Shown here in pieces: positions 6,932-14,900 of a stretch of 15,581 bases of DNA. A model generated the notes under the pieces. It did no database searches, had not been told where the DNA came from, and worked only from the letters and a program-made list of their open reading frames with translations. This DNA is from Bacteroidales bacterium (GTDB taxonomy: Bacteria > Bacteroidota > Bacteroidia > Bacteroidales > Muribaculaceae). The translations under genes were made by a program, and so were the position numbers. How positions within the stretch are numbered: the stretch's first letter is position 1; every line of letters starts with the position of its first letter. The stretch covers positions 1 to 15,581 of the forward strand of contig SFER01000029.1 of assembly GCA_004557195.1 (NCBI GenBank), read 5' to 3'.

Positions 6932-6992
6932 AGACCAATAAATCCGACAATTAGACCAAAAAATGTGTAATTATCGCTTATCTGTGCGATAA
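6932..6992. promoter_or_regulatory. Direct and inverted repeats upstream of the oxidoreductase operon
   Basis: AGACCAATAAAT (6932-6943) and AGACCAAAAAAT (6953-6964) match at 11 of 12 bases with a 21-base period, close to two helical turns. Seven bases on, TTATCGC (6971-6977) and GCGATAA (6986-6992) form a perfect inverted repeat with an 8-base spacer. No U-run follows, so it is not a clear terminator. The position just upstream of the promoter at 7017 suits a regulator-binding region; the regulator is unknown. Confidence 0.35.
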
Positions 6993-7016
6993 AATGTTAA
7001 TTTCGGCTGTCTAAAT

Positions 7017-7047
7017 TATGTTATCTAAAATTATTTTCATATTTTTG
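7017..7047 (+). promoter_or_regulatory. Promoter of the 2-oxoacid:ferredoxin oxidoreductase operon
   Basis: TATTTTTG (7040-7047) is a good -7 box. TATG (7017-7020), 19 bases upstream, is an approximate -33. The start would be near 7054, about 33 bases before the ATG at 7087. Confidence 0.45.
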
Positions 7048-7086
7048 AAATCACAAAGAACAATTAAACTGTAAACCAAAGAAATT

Positions 7087-7320
7087 ATGGCAAAATTTAA
7101 AGGCGCAGTGGTCGTAAATGAGAAGAATTGCAAGGGCTGTGAACTTTGTGTTAAGGCTTGCCCGTGTGATGTTCTCGCATTAGACGCCAATGAGGTGAAC
7201 GACCGCGGATATCATTATGCATTGATGCGCAATCCCGAAGCCTGCATTGGGTGTGGAAGTTGCGCGATGGTGTGCCCCGACGCTTGCATCGAGGTTTATA
7301 AAGTGAAACTCGAAAACTGA
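7087..7320 (+). CDS. 2-oxoacid:ferredoxin oxidoreductase, delta (4Fe-4S ferredoxin-like) subunit
   Basis: A 77-residue dicluster ferredoxin subunit that would carry electrons from the catalytic subunits to soluble ferredoxin. Two classical [4Fe-4S] motifs are visible: CKGCELCVKACP (Cys15, 18, 21, 25) and CIGCGSCAMVCP (Cys53, 56, 59, 63). An extra Cys27 follows the first motif. As the first gene of a four-gene operon it is followed after 8 bases by the alpha subunit. A separate small delta subunit is the arrangement of KorABCD/VorABC-type enzymes, unlike the fused single-chain pyruvate:ferredoxin oxidoreductase. The substrate cannot be decided from this subunit. Confidence 0.9.
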   Translation: MAKFKGAVVVNEKNCKGCELCVKACPCDVLALDANEVNDRGYHYALMRNPEACIGCGSCAMVCPDACIEVYKVKLEN

Positions 7321-7328
7321 CATAATAT

Positions 7329-8414
7329 ATGGAAGAAGTGAGACTTATGAAGGGCAACGAAGCCCTTGCCCACGCCGCAATCAGATATGGTTGCGACGGA
7401 TATTTCGGCTACCCCATCACCCCTCAGAGCGAAGTGATGGAGACTCTCATGGAGGAAATGCCTTGGGAAACCACAGGAATGGTGGTCCTCCAAGCCGAGA
7501 GCGAGGTGGCTGCCATTAATATGGTGTATGCCGGTGCCGCTTGCGGCAAAACTGTGTTCACATCGTCTTCAAGCCCGGGCGTGAGCCTGATGCAGGAAGG
7601 CGTTTCTTATATTGCTGCCGGCGAACTTCCCGCTCTTATTATTAATGTGATGCGTGGCGGTCCCGGTCTCGGAACTATCCAGCCTTCGCAAGCCGACTAT
7701 TTCCAAGCGACTAAAGGCGGCGGTCATGGCGACTACCACCTCATCACTCTCGCACCCTCTTCGGTGCAGGAGATGTGCGACTTCGTGGGGCTCGGTTGGG
7801 ACCTCGCTTTCAAATACCGCACTCCGGCAATCCTCCTCGCCGATGGTGTAGTGGGACAAATGATGGAGAAGGTCGTATTGCCACCTTTCCGTCCGCGTCT
7901 CACCGACGAAGAAATCAAGAAATTGCGTCCGTGGGCTGTTACAGGCAAGAGCGGTGGCAGAAAACGCAATGTTTTGACCACCCTCGAGCTCGACCCCGAA
8001 ATCATGGAGAAGCACAACGAACGCTACCAAGCCACCTATCGCCTCATCGAAGAAAACGAGGTGAGATATGAGGCTTTCAACACCGACGATTGCGACTACC
8101 TGATGGTAGCTTTCGGCTCTATTGCCCGAATCTGCCACAAAACAGTGGAAATCGCAGCCGAACATGGCGTGAAAATCGGTATCATTCGCCCGATTACCCT
8201 TTGGCCGTTCCCCAAGAAAATCATTGCCGAAGTCGGCTCTCGCGTAAAAGGTGTGATGGTGGTGGAAATCAATGCCGGACAAATGATCGAAGATGTGCGC
8301 CTCGCCATCAACAACCCGTCGGTTCCAATTGTGCATTTCGGCCGTCTCGGTGGCATTGTCCCCACCCCCGATGAAATTCTCGATGCTTTCAACGCTTCTT
8401 TCCCCAACAAATAA
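7329..8414 (+). CDS. vorB: 2-oxoacid:ferredoxin oxidoreductase alpha subunit (VorB/KorA type)
   Basis: A 361-residue subunit carrying the pyrimidine-binding and domain II/III parts of a thiamine-diphosphate enzyme that oxidatively decarboxylates a 2-oxoacid to its acyl-CoA, or runs in reverse as a synthase. The signature FGYPITPQSE (26-35) near the N-terminus is shared by PorA/KorA/VorB proteins. SSSPGVSLMQEG and RGGPGLGTIQPSQADYF are further conserved segments. The C-terminal part (GIIRPITLWPFP, VVEINAGQM) matches domain II of this family. Bacteroidetes proteins of this type are commonly labelled VorB (3-methyl-2-oxobutanoate), but 2-oxoglutarate is an equally plausible substrate. Translation starts at ATG 7329; a second Met at residue 7 is less likely. 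The beta subunit follows after 6 bases. Confidence 0.92.
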   Translation: MEEVRLMKGNEALAHAAIRYGCDGYFGYPITPQSEVMETLMEEMPWETTGMVVLQAESEVAAINMVYAGAACGKTVFTSSSSPGVSLMQEGVSYIAAGELPALIINVMRGGPGLGTIQPSQADYFQATKGGGHGDYHLITLAPSSVQEMCDFVGLGWDLAFKYRTPAILLADGVVGQMMEKVVLPPFRPRLTDEEIKKLRPWAVTGKSGGRKRNVLTTLELDPEIMEKHNERYQATYRLIEENEVRYEAFNTDDCDYLMVAFGSIARICHKTVEIAAEHGVKIGIIRPITLWPFPKKIIAEVGSRVKGVMVVEINAGQMIEDVRLAINNPSVPIVHFGRLGGIVPTPDEILDAFNASFPNK

Positions 8415-8420
8415 AGAGTC

Positions 8421-9182
8421 ATGGATATCAACGAAATAATCAAACCGGAAAACTGTGTTTACCACCGTCCGAAATTGTTAAATGATGTGCACATGCACTA
8501 CTGCCCCGGTTGCAGCCATGGTGTCGTGCACAAACTCATTGCCGAGGTACTCGAGGAAATCGGACAGGAAGAAACGGCAATCGGCGTTGCCCCCGTGGGA
8601 TGTGCCGTGTTTGCCTACAACTATATCGACATCGACTGGATTGAGGCTGCCCATGGTCGCGCTCCGGCAATAGCAACAGCCGTTAAACGACTCATGCCCG
8701 ACAAATTGGTATTCACCTATCAAGGCGACGGCGACCTTGCCGCTATCGGCACCTGCGAGACTATCCATGCCGCCAACCGCGGCGAGAACATTGCCATCAT
8801 CTTCATCAACAACGCGATATACGGTATGACCGGCGGACAGATGGCTCCCACAACCCTGCTGGGAATGAAAACAGCCACAACACCCTATGGTCGCCGTGCC
8901 GATCTCAACGGATACCCGCTCAAAATCGGAGACCTCGTGGCGCAACTCGATGGCACCTGCTACGTTACTCGCCAGAGTGTGCACACTCCCGCAGCCGTAC
9001 GCAAAGCCAAAGCCGCCATCAAGAAAGCCTTCGAGAACAGCCTCGCAAAGAAGGGCACCTCGTTTGTCGAGATTGTGAGCACCTGCAACTCGGGATGGAA
9101 ACTCACCCCCGCTCAAAGCAACGAATGGATGGTTCAAAACATGTTTGCCAAATATCCTATTGGCGACCTAAAAAACGTATAG
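8421..9182 (+). CDS. 2-oxoacid:ferredoxin oxidoreductase beta subunit (TPP-binding, KorB type)
   Basis: A 253-residue catalytic subunit that binds thiamine diphosphate and a [4Fe-4S] cluster. The TPP/Mg motif runs from GDGD (102-105) to INNAIYGMTGGQ. Four cysteines expected to hold the proximal cluster are visible: YCPGC (Cys28, Cys31), Cys61 in APVGCAVF and Cys222 in STCNSGW. This cysteine pattern is that of KorB/VorA-like beta subunits of two-subunit-core enzymes. It pairs with the alpha subunit just upstream and the gamma subunit 4 bases downstream. The expected role is anaerobic 2-oxoglutarate or branched-chain 2-oxoacid metabolism. In Bacteroidetes such enzymes also run reductively to make 2-oxoacids for amino-acid synthesis. 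Confidence 0.92.
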   Translation: MDINEIIKPENCVYHRPKLLNDVHMHYCPGCSHGVVHKLIAEVLEEIGQEETAIGVAPVGCAVFAYNYIDIDWIEAAHGRAPAIATAVKRLMPDKLVFTYQGDGDLAAIGTCETIHAANRGENIAIIFINNAIYGMTGGQMAPTTLLGMKTATTPYGRRADLNGYPLKIGDLVAQLDGTCYVTRQSVHTPAAVRKAKAAIKKAFENSLAKKGTSFVEIVSTCNSGWKLTPAQSNEWMVQNMFAKYPIGDLKNV

Positions 9183-9186
9183 AGTT

Positions 9187-9723
9187 ATGAAAAGCGAAAT
9201 AAAAATAGCAGGATTTGGCGGACAAGGTGTATTGTCGATGGGCAAGATTCTCGCCTATTCCGGATTGATGGAAAACAAGGAAATCACTTGGATGCCGGCA
9301 TACGGTCCCGAGCAGCGCGGTGGTACGGCAAACGTAACCGTTATCCTCAGCGACGACCCCATCAGCTCTCCTATCCTCAACACCTACGACATGGTGGTTG
9401 CCCTCAACCAGCAGAGCCTCGACAAGTTTGAAAGCAAGGTGAAACCCGGCGGAATCCTCATCTACGACTCCTACGGAATCCACAAGCGCCCCACCCGCAC
9501 CGACATCAAGGTGTATTGCATCAACGCGATGGAAGCCACTCTCGAGATTGGCAACAACAAGGCATTCAATATGATAGTGCTCGGCGCAATGCTTGCGCTC
9601 ACCCCTATCGTTACAATCGACAGTGTGCTCAAAGCGCTTAAAAAGACCCTCCCGGAGCGCCACCACCACCTCATTCCTATGAACGAGGCGGCACTGCGCA
9701 AAGGCATGTCGCTAATCAAATAA
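9187..9723 (+). CDS. 2-oxoacid:ferredoxin oxidoreductase gamma subunit
   Basis: A 178-residue member of the pyruvate ferredoxin/flavodoxin oxidoreductase gamma domain family, which forms part of the CoA-binding region. IKIAGFGGQGVLSMGKIL carries the conserved GxGGQG (9-14). Further family segments are MPAYGPEQRGGTANVTV, containing the typical GPExRGG motif, and the ALNQQSLDKF stretch. It is the last gene of the operon (delta-alpha-beta-gamma) and is closed by the terminator at 9744. The tight spacing of all four genes (8, 6 and 4 bases) indicates one mRNA and equal subunit supply. Confidence 0.92.
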   Translation: MKSEIKIAGFGGQGVLSMGKILAYSGLMENKEITWMPAYGPEQRGGTANVTVILSDDPISSPILNTYDMVVALNQQSLDKFESKVKPGGILIYDSYGIHKRPTRTDIKVYCINAMEATLEIGNNKAFNMIVLGAMLALTPIVTIDSVLKALKKTLPERHHHLIPMNEAALRKGMSLIK

Positions 9724-9743
9724 GCAAATCATCTCAACTTCAT

Positions 9744-9775
9744 AAAGGGCATGGCAATATCCGTGCCCTTTCTTT
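9744..9775 (+). terminator. Intrinsic terminator of the oxidoreductase operon
   Basis: AAAGGGCATGG (9744-9754) pairs with CCGTGCCCTTT (9761-9771) with one G-U and a 6-base loop CAATAT. A T-rich tail (CTTT, then GTT) follows. Confidence 0.8.
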
Positions 9776-9828
9776 GTTAATATATATTAAATTATTTTTA
9801 CCTTCCACACTTAATCCGCCAATTTATT

Positions 9829-9836
9829 TACCTTTG
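9829..9836 (+). promoter_or_regulatory. -7 element for the lipoprotein gene
   Basis: TACCTTTG (9829-9836) precedes the ATG at 9865 by 28 bases. No clear TTTG is found 19-21 bases further upstream, in the AT-rich stretch 9780-9810. Confidence 0.45.
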
Positions 9837-9864
9837 CAGCACAAATTTTAGAACGTCTTAAATT

Positions 9865-10476
9865 ATGAACAAATTTTTTAAATTTTTTGTTGCATTATTT
9901 GTAATGTCAACACTTTGTTTTTCTTTTGTGAGTTGCGGAGATGACAATGATGAGCCAAAGACTGATGAGGAGAATTACACATTGTTATGCACAGCAATGA
10001 TTCCTCACGGACTCCTTAAGGTGGGTACGGTAGATTTTTTTGCCCTCAACCCCGAAACAGGAAAAGAATCAGGATTCAATCTCCCCGATAATTATGGCAA
10101 CGACTGGGAAAATTCGAGTTTCGCTGCCGCAAACGATTACTTAAAAAAGATTTCTTTTGGCAACGACCCTTCGAAATTCTTTATCCGCTACATCGTGGTT
10201 AAAGGAAAGTCGGGTCAGAAATACTCCATGACTGCAACTTTCAAACCTTTCGAAAAAGAGAAAATTGCTGCGATGGAAAATCAACAGGAATCAATCGAGT
10301 GTGGCACTATCATACTTTATCCGATTGCCCTGACGCCAAATGGCAGTTTCACTGCGTTTGACATGAGTTCCAGTTCATCGCACCAAACAATAACCATCGC
10401 ATCTCTTGTTGAAAACTATGACCATTGGAAAGAACGCTGGTCTAAATCGACAAGCATCAGCGGAACGATAAAATAA
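9865..10476 (+). CDS. Hypothetical surface lipoprotein
   Basis: I do not recognise a family for this 203-residue protein. The N-terminus is a lipoprotein signal with lipobox FVSC (Cys24), followed at once by GDDNDEP. An acidic run right after the Cys resembles the Bacteroidetes lipoprotein export signal, so it is probably surface-exposed. The rest is a small soluble domain without visible catalytic motifs, including a Ser-rich segment (FDMSSSSSHQ) and a C-terminal aromatic YDHWKERW. By eye the gene is more AT-rich, with more AAA/TTT codons, than its neighbours, which may mean recent acquisition or fast divergence. It has its own -7 box and terminator, so it is an independent unit. Confidence 0.75.
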   Translation: MNKFFKFFVALFVMSTLCFSFVSCGDDNDEPKTDEENYTLLCTAMIPHGLLKVGTVDFFALNPETGKESGFNLPDNYGNDWENSSFAAANDYLKKISFGNDPSKFFIRYIVVKGKSGQKYSMTATFKPFEKEKIAAMENQQESIECGTIILYPIALTPNGSFTAFDMSSSSSHQTITIASLVENYDHWKERWSKSTSISGTIK

Positions 10477-10499
10477 AAATAAGTAAAATAAAACAATGA

Positions 10500-10528
10500 G
10501 GGGTTGCGTCTTGGCGCAGCCCTTTTTT
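10500..10528 (+). terminator. Intrinsic terminator of the lipoprotein gene
   Basis: GGGTTGCG (10501-10508) pairs with CGCAGCCC (10515-10522) with one G-U pair and a 6-base loop, followed by six T residues (10523-10528). Confidence 0.83.
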
Positions 10529-10593
10529 CTTTATAAACCGGGTTAAATCGCGCGTTCCGGCTCGAAATGCGTGAAATCTTGTTCCGAAGGTGT

Positions 10594-10655
10594 TAATTTT
10601 GCATGTGAGTTGTTTCAAGGTGGCTTGGTGGAGTGGCGGAAAAGATGTAATTTTG
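10594..10655 (+). promoter_or_regulatory. Promoter (tandem -7 boxes) of the DMT transporter gene
   Basis: The proximal promoter is TTG (10625-10627), 20 bases, then TAATTTTG (10648-10655); its start near 10662 leaves an 11-base leader before ATG 10673. An identical -7 box TAATTTTG lies at 10594-10601 with only a weak -33 (GTG, 10571-10573). Confidence 0.58.
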
Positions 10656-10672
10656 TGGAAATTTTTGAAATT

Positions 10673-11578
10673 ATGAAATCTAAAAGTTCTATCATAGGGC
10701 ATATGGCATGTTTTGTGGCTTATGCAATATTCGGGGTGAATATCGTAACCACAAAAGACCTCACGGCGAGCCACTTGGTGTCTCCGTTGGCATTGTTCAC
10801 CGTGCGGAGTGTGTGCGCGGGAGCACTGTTTTGGCTCATTTCGTTTTTTATGCCCGGAGAGAGGGTCGCAAAAGAGGACTATTTGAAGATTTTCGCGGCA
10901 TCGATTCTCGGATTCTTCTTCACTCAGATAACCTTCCTCATGGCAATCTCGGAGATAACGCCGATGGATTGCTCGATTGTGAGCGCGTTGTCGCCAATCT
11001 ACACCATGTTTATCGCGGCGGTTGCCATCAAGGAGCCGATAACGTGGCGTAAGGCAGGAGGTGTGGCGTTGAGTTTTGCCGGTGCTGTGTATTTGATAAT
11101 CAACAGTGTGAGTTCGGGTGGGGCAGCATCCACTACATTGCGCGGAGTGGTTCTCATCGTGCTCAACAGCCTCTGTTTCTCGCTCTACCTCGGAATCTTC
11201 CGCCCCGTGATACAGCGCTATTCGGCGGTTACGTTTATGAAATGGATTTTCCTCTTTTCCACACTCTTGTCGCTCCCGGTTTCGGCGATGGAGTTTACAC
11301 GGATAGATTATGCGGCATTCACCCCCACACTCGTGGGCGAACTCGCCTATCTGGTGGTTGGAGCAACATTTGTGAGTTATCTCCTCATTCCGATAGGGCA
11401 GCAGCGCATACGCCCCACGCTTGTGAGCATGTATAGCTATGTCCAGCCGATAGTGGCGATTGCCATTAGTATAATCATAGGGATGGACACCTTGAGTTGG
11501 CAGAAGGTGATTGCGGCAGCCACCGTGTTCGGAGGCGTAGTGATAGTGAGTTACAGCCGTTCGGCGAAGAACGGATAA
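10673..11578 (+). CDS. EamA/DMT-family transporter
   Basis: A 301-residue inner-membrane permease of the drug/metabolite transporter superfamily, with about ten hydrophobic helices in two EamA repeats (roughly 8-140 and 155-296). Typical family features are the first-repeat ending PIYTMFIAAVAIKEPITWRK and the second-repeat ending YSYVQPIVAIAISIIIG, with the usual P-hydrophobic-E/D arrangement at each repeat's end. Substrates in this family include amino acids, nucleotide-sugar precursors and other metabolites, and cannot be read here. ATG 10673 is chosen over an upstream in-frame GTG (10571) because the promoter's -7 box lies at 10648 and the extra residues are not membrane-like. The gene is monocistronic: a new promoter begins right after its stop. 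Confidence 0.85.
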   Translation: MKSKSSIIGHMACFVAYAIFGVNIVTTKDLTASHLVSPLALFTVRSVCAGALFWLISFFMPGERVAKEDYLKIFAASILGFFFTQITFLMAISEITPMDCSIVSALSPIYTMFIAAVAIKEPITWRKAGGVALSFAGAVYLIINSVSSGGAASTTLRGVVLIVLNSLCFSLYLGIFRPVIQRYSAVTFMKWIFLFSTLLSLPVSAMEFTRIDYAAFTPTLVGELAYLVVGATFVSYLLIPIGQQRIRPTLVSMYSYVQPIVAIAISIIIGMDTLSWQKVIAAATVFGGVVIVSYSRSAKNG

Positions 11579-11590
11579 TTCTCCGGTGAA

Positions 11591-11622
11591 TTTGTGTGTT
11601 GGAAGAAATGTTATTAACTTTG
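11591..11622 (+). promoter_or_regulatory. Promoter of the SemiSWEET-tricorn operon
   Basis: TTTG (11591-11594), 20 bases, then TAACTTTG (11615-11622) is a full consensus match. The start near 11629 would leave about 23 bases before ATG 11652. Confidence 0.66.
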
Positions 11623-11651
11623 TAAATTAATCAACTATTTAGTATTAAGAT

Positions 11652-11921
11652 ATGGAACTACAAGAGATTATTGGCTATGCGGCATGTGTGTCGATGGTGC
11701 TCGGCTATTTGCCACAGGCGGTGAAAACAATAAGAACTCGCAAGACCGACGATATTGCGTTCGGCACATTTTTGTTGATGGCAGTGGGCGGCTTCTTGTT
11801 TGCCGTTCAAGGTTGGTTGATATCCAATATGCCGCTTTTTATCACCAATTTGTGTACCACGACCCTGAGCGCTATCGTGTTTGGCATAAAAATGTATAAC
11901 GATTATATAAAGAAAAAATAA
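11652..11921 (+). CDS. SemiSWEET-type (PQ-loop) sugar transporter
   Basis: An 89-residue protein with three predicted membrane helices (about 5-23, 37-55, 62-82). The PQ motif sits in helix 1 (LGYLPQAVKTIRTRKTDDIAF, Pro21-Gln22), followed by the basic loop KTIRTRKT. Size and layout match bacterial SemiSWEETs, which work as homodimers and move mono- or disaccharides across the inner membrane by facilitated diffusion. The substrate is unknown. The gene is first in an operon with the tricorn-like protease, whose ATG follows after 6 bases. The two products have no obvious shared job, so shared transcription may reflect only expression level. Confidence 0.88.
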   Translation: MELQEIIGYAACVSMVLGYLPQAVKTIRTRKTDDIAFGTFLLMAVGGFLFAVQGWLISNMPLFITNLCTTTLSAIVFGIKMYNDYIKKK

Positions 11922-11927
11922 AACGCT

Positions 11928-14900
11928 ATGAAAAAGGTGCTTTTGACATTGTTGATGTCGGTAGCCGCAATCGGTGGCTCGGCATCGACACCGCTGTGGC
12001 TCAGCGATGTGAAAATTTCGCCCGATGGGAGCGAAATAGTGTTCTGTTACAAGGGTGATATATATAAGGTGTCGGCGAGCGGTGGCTCGGCGGTGCAACT
12101 CACATCGCGCGACTCCTATGAGTGTGAGCCGGTGTGGTCGCCCGATGGGAAAAAGATTGCTTTTGCCAGCGACCGCTACGGCAATTTCGACCTCTTTGTA
12201 ATGCCCTCGTCGGGTGGTGCGCCCAAACGCATCACTTTCGACTCTGCTTCCGAGACACCATCGACATTCAGCCCCGATGGAAAATTTGTCTATTTCAGTG
12301 CCACGATACAAGACCCTGCGGCAAGTGTGTCGTTCCCCACAACGCGCCAGCCCGAGTTGTACAAGGTGCCGGTGGATGGCGGACGCTCGGTGCAAGTGCT
12401 CGCAACTCCTGCAGAGAAGGTGGCATTCGACAAAACCGGCGATACATTCCTCTATCAAGACCAAAAAGGCTTTGAAAACGAGTGGCGCAAGCACCACACT
12501 TCGTCGATAACCCGCGATGTGTGGATGTACGACACCAAAACCGGCAAGCACACTAACCTTACATCTCACGCCGGCGAAGACCGCAACCCGGTGTATTCTC
12601 CCGACGGCAAAGATGTGTATTTCCTTAGCGAACGCAACGGCGGCAGCTTCAACGTGTATCGCATGGCTGTCTCGCAACCCGCAGAGGTGAAGGCTGTTAC
12701 CAAATTTAAGACACATCCGGTGCGTTTCCTCTCTGTTGCCGGCAACGGGATGCTCTGCTATGCCTACGACGGCGAGATTTACACACAAAACGGAGTGTCG
12801 GCATCGCCGCGCAAGGTGAAAATCGACCTCGTGTGCGACGACGATAGTCGCTATATCGACAGAACCTACACCAGCGGCTTGAACGCGGCATCGGTGTCGC
12901 CCGACGGAAAGCAAGTGGCATTTATTGTGAGAGGCGAGGTGTTTGTTACTTCGGTGGAATATCCAACCACCAAGCGAATCACCGAAACTCCCGAGGCTGA
13001 AAAATCGGTTACTTGGGCAGACAATCGCACAATCGCCTACGCCAGCGAGCGCGGCGGCAAATGGGGACTTTACAAGGCGACTATCGCAAGAGAGGAAGAC
13101 CTCAATTTCCCCAATGCCACAATCGTGAACGAGGAGGCGCTCATCCCCTCCGACAAGGTGGAGCGCGCTTATCCGCAATTCTCGCCCGATGGAAAAGAAC
13201 TCGCCTTTATCGAAGACCGCAATCGCCTCATGGTGCTCAACCTCAAGACCAAGAAGGTGCGCCAAGTAACCGACGGCTCCTACTGGATGCGTCGCACAGG
13301 CGCGTTCGACTATAGTTGGTCGCCCGACGGCAAATGGTTTGCCCTCGAGGTTATCAACAACGGCCATGACCCATATTCCAATATCGCAATTGTGAGCGCC
13401 GATGGTGGCGAGGTGATTAATATCACCAACAACGGCTATTTCAACAGCACACCGCAGTGGGTGCTCGACGGCAATGCCGTGATGTTTATCACCGACCGCT
13501 ACGGAATGCGCAGCCATGCTTCGTGGGGCTCGTTGAGCGATGTGATGCTCGTGTTTATGAATCAAGATGCCTACGATAAGTATAATTTGAGTAAGGAGGA
13601 TTACGAATTGCGCAAAGAACTCGACGAAGAGCGCGAGAAAAAAGCTAAGAAAGAGAAGAAAGAGGATAAAAAAGACAACAAAAAGACCGACAAAAAGGAG
13701 GATAAGAAAGCCGACGACAAGAAAGAGGACTCGGTTAAGCCTATCGTGGTGGAACTCGCAGGCATCGAGGACCGTCTTGTGAGGGTTACTCCCAATTCGT
13801 CGGAAATTTCTCACGCTCTCATCACCAAAGATGGCAAGAGCCTTTACTATCTGTCGGAATTTGAAGATGGATATGACTTGTGGAAGATGGACTTGAGGAA
13901 AAAAGATACCAAGATTGTGCAAAAACTCGGTGCCGGACCCGGTTTGCTTGTCCAGGATTTAAAAGGTAAGAACATTTTCCTTTTCACAAGCCGAAGCATC
14001 AAGAAAATCGACTCTTCGAGCGACAAAGCCACATCGGTTACCTACAATGCCAAGATGCGTATCGACCTCGCTGCCGAGCGCGAATATATGTTCAACCACA
14101 TTTGCCTCCAGGAGAAGGAGTGCTTCTACAACACAAATATGCATGGCGTGGATTGGGAGGCTATGTGCAAGGCTTATCGCAAATTCTTGCCACACATTAA
14201 TAATAATTACGATTTCTCCAAGATGGTGAGCGAACTTCTCGGCGAACTTAACGTGTCGCACACCGGTTGCGGATACCGTGCTCCGGGTGGTGGCGACCGC
14301 ACCCTCAACCTCGGTCTCATCTACGACCTCACTTACACAGGCAAGGGACTCAAGGTGGATGAAGTTGTTGAGAAGGGTCCGTTTGACTACGCCAAGAGCA
14401 AGGTGAAACCGGGTGTGATTGTCGAGAAAATCAATGGCGAGGAGATTGGCGACAAGGACGATGTGGCAAGCCACTTCACCAACCTCCAGAGTCGCAAGAA
14501 CCTAGTGTCGCTCTACGACCCCGCAACCGGTGAGCGCTGGGACGAGGTGGTGGTGCCTATCAGCGCCGGTGCTATGCGCGAATTGCTCTACAAGCGATGG
14601 GTGAAACGCTGCGCCGCCGAGGTTGACCGCTTGTCGGGCGGACGCCTTGCATACGTGCACATTGAATCGATGGACGACGAGAGTTTCCGCACAATCTACG
14701 GCGACTTGCTCGGCAAATACTACAAGAAAGAGGGAGTGGTAATCGACACTCGTTGGAATGGCGGCGGTCGCCTCCACGAAGACATCGAGGTGCTCTTCAG
14801 CGGCAAGAAATATTTCACTCAGGTGGTGCGCGGCAAGGAGTCTTGCGACATGCCGAGCCGCAGGTGGAACAAACCGAGCATCATGGTGCAGTGTGAGGCT

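Noticed and set aside
6971..6992. Hairpin as terminator of the DUF2461 gene
   Set aside because: No U-run follows on either strand and it lies near the next promoter, so a regulatory site is more likely.
7569..8465. Antisense open frame (298 codons) opposite the alpha subunit
   Set aside because: Shadow of a conserved enzyme gene; composition is atypical for a protein.
10571..10672. GTG start adding 34 residues to the DMT transporter
   Set aside because: The added residues are not membrane-like and the best promoter lies downstream of the GTG.
13601..13795. Tandem DNA repeat as a mobile or CRISPR-like array
   Set aside because: The near-repeats are AAG/GAC codons for a Lys/Asp linker within one reading frame; there are no spacers.
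11658..13922. Long antisense open frame (754 codons, minus strand)
   Set aside because: It mirrors the codon pattern of the SemiSWEET and tricorn genes, has no promoter and shows only His/Val-rich nonsense composition.
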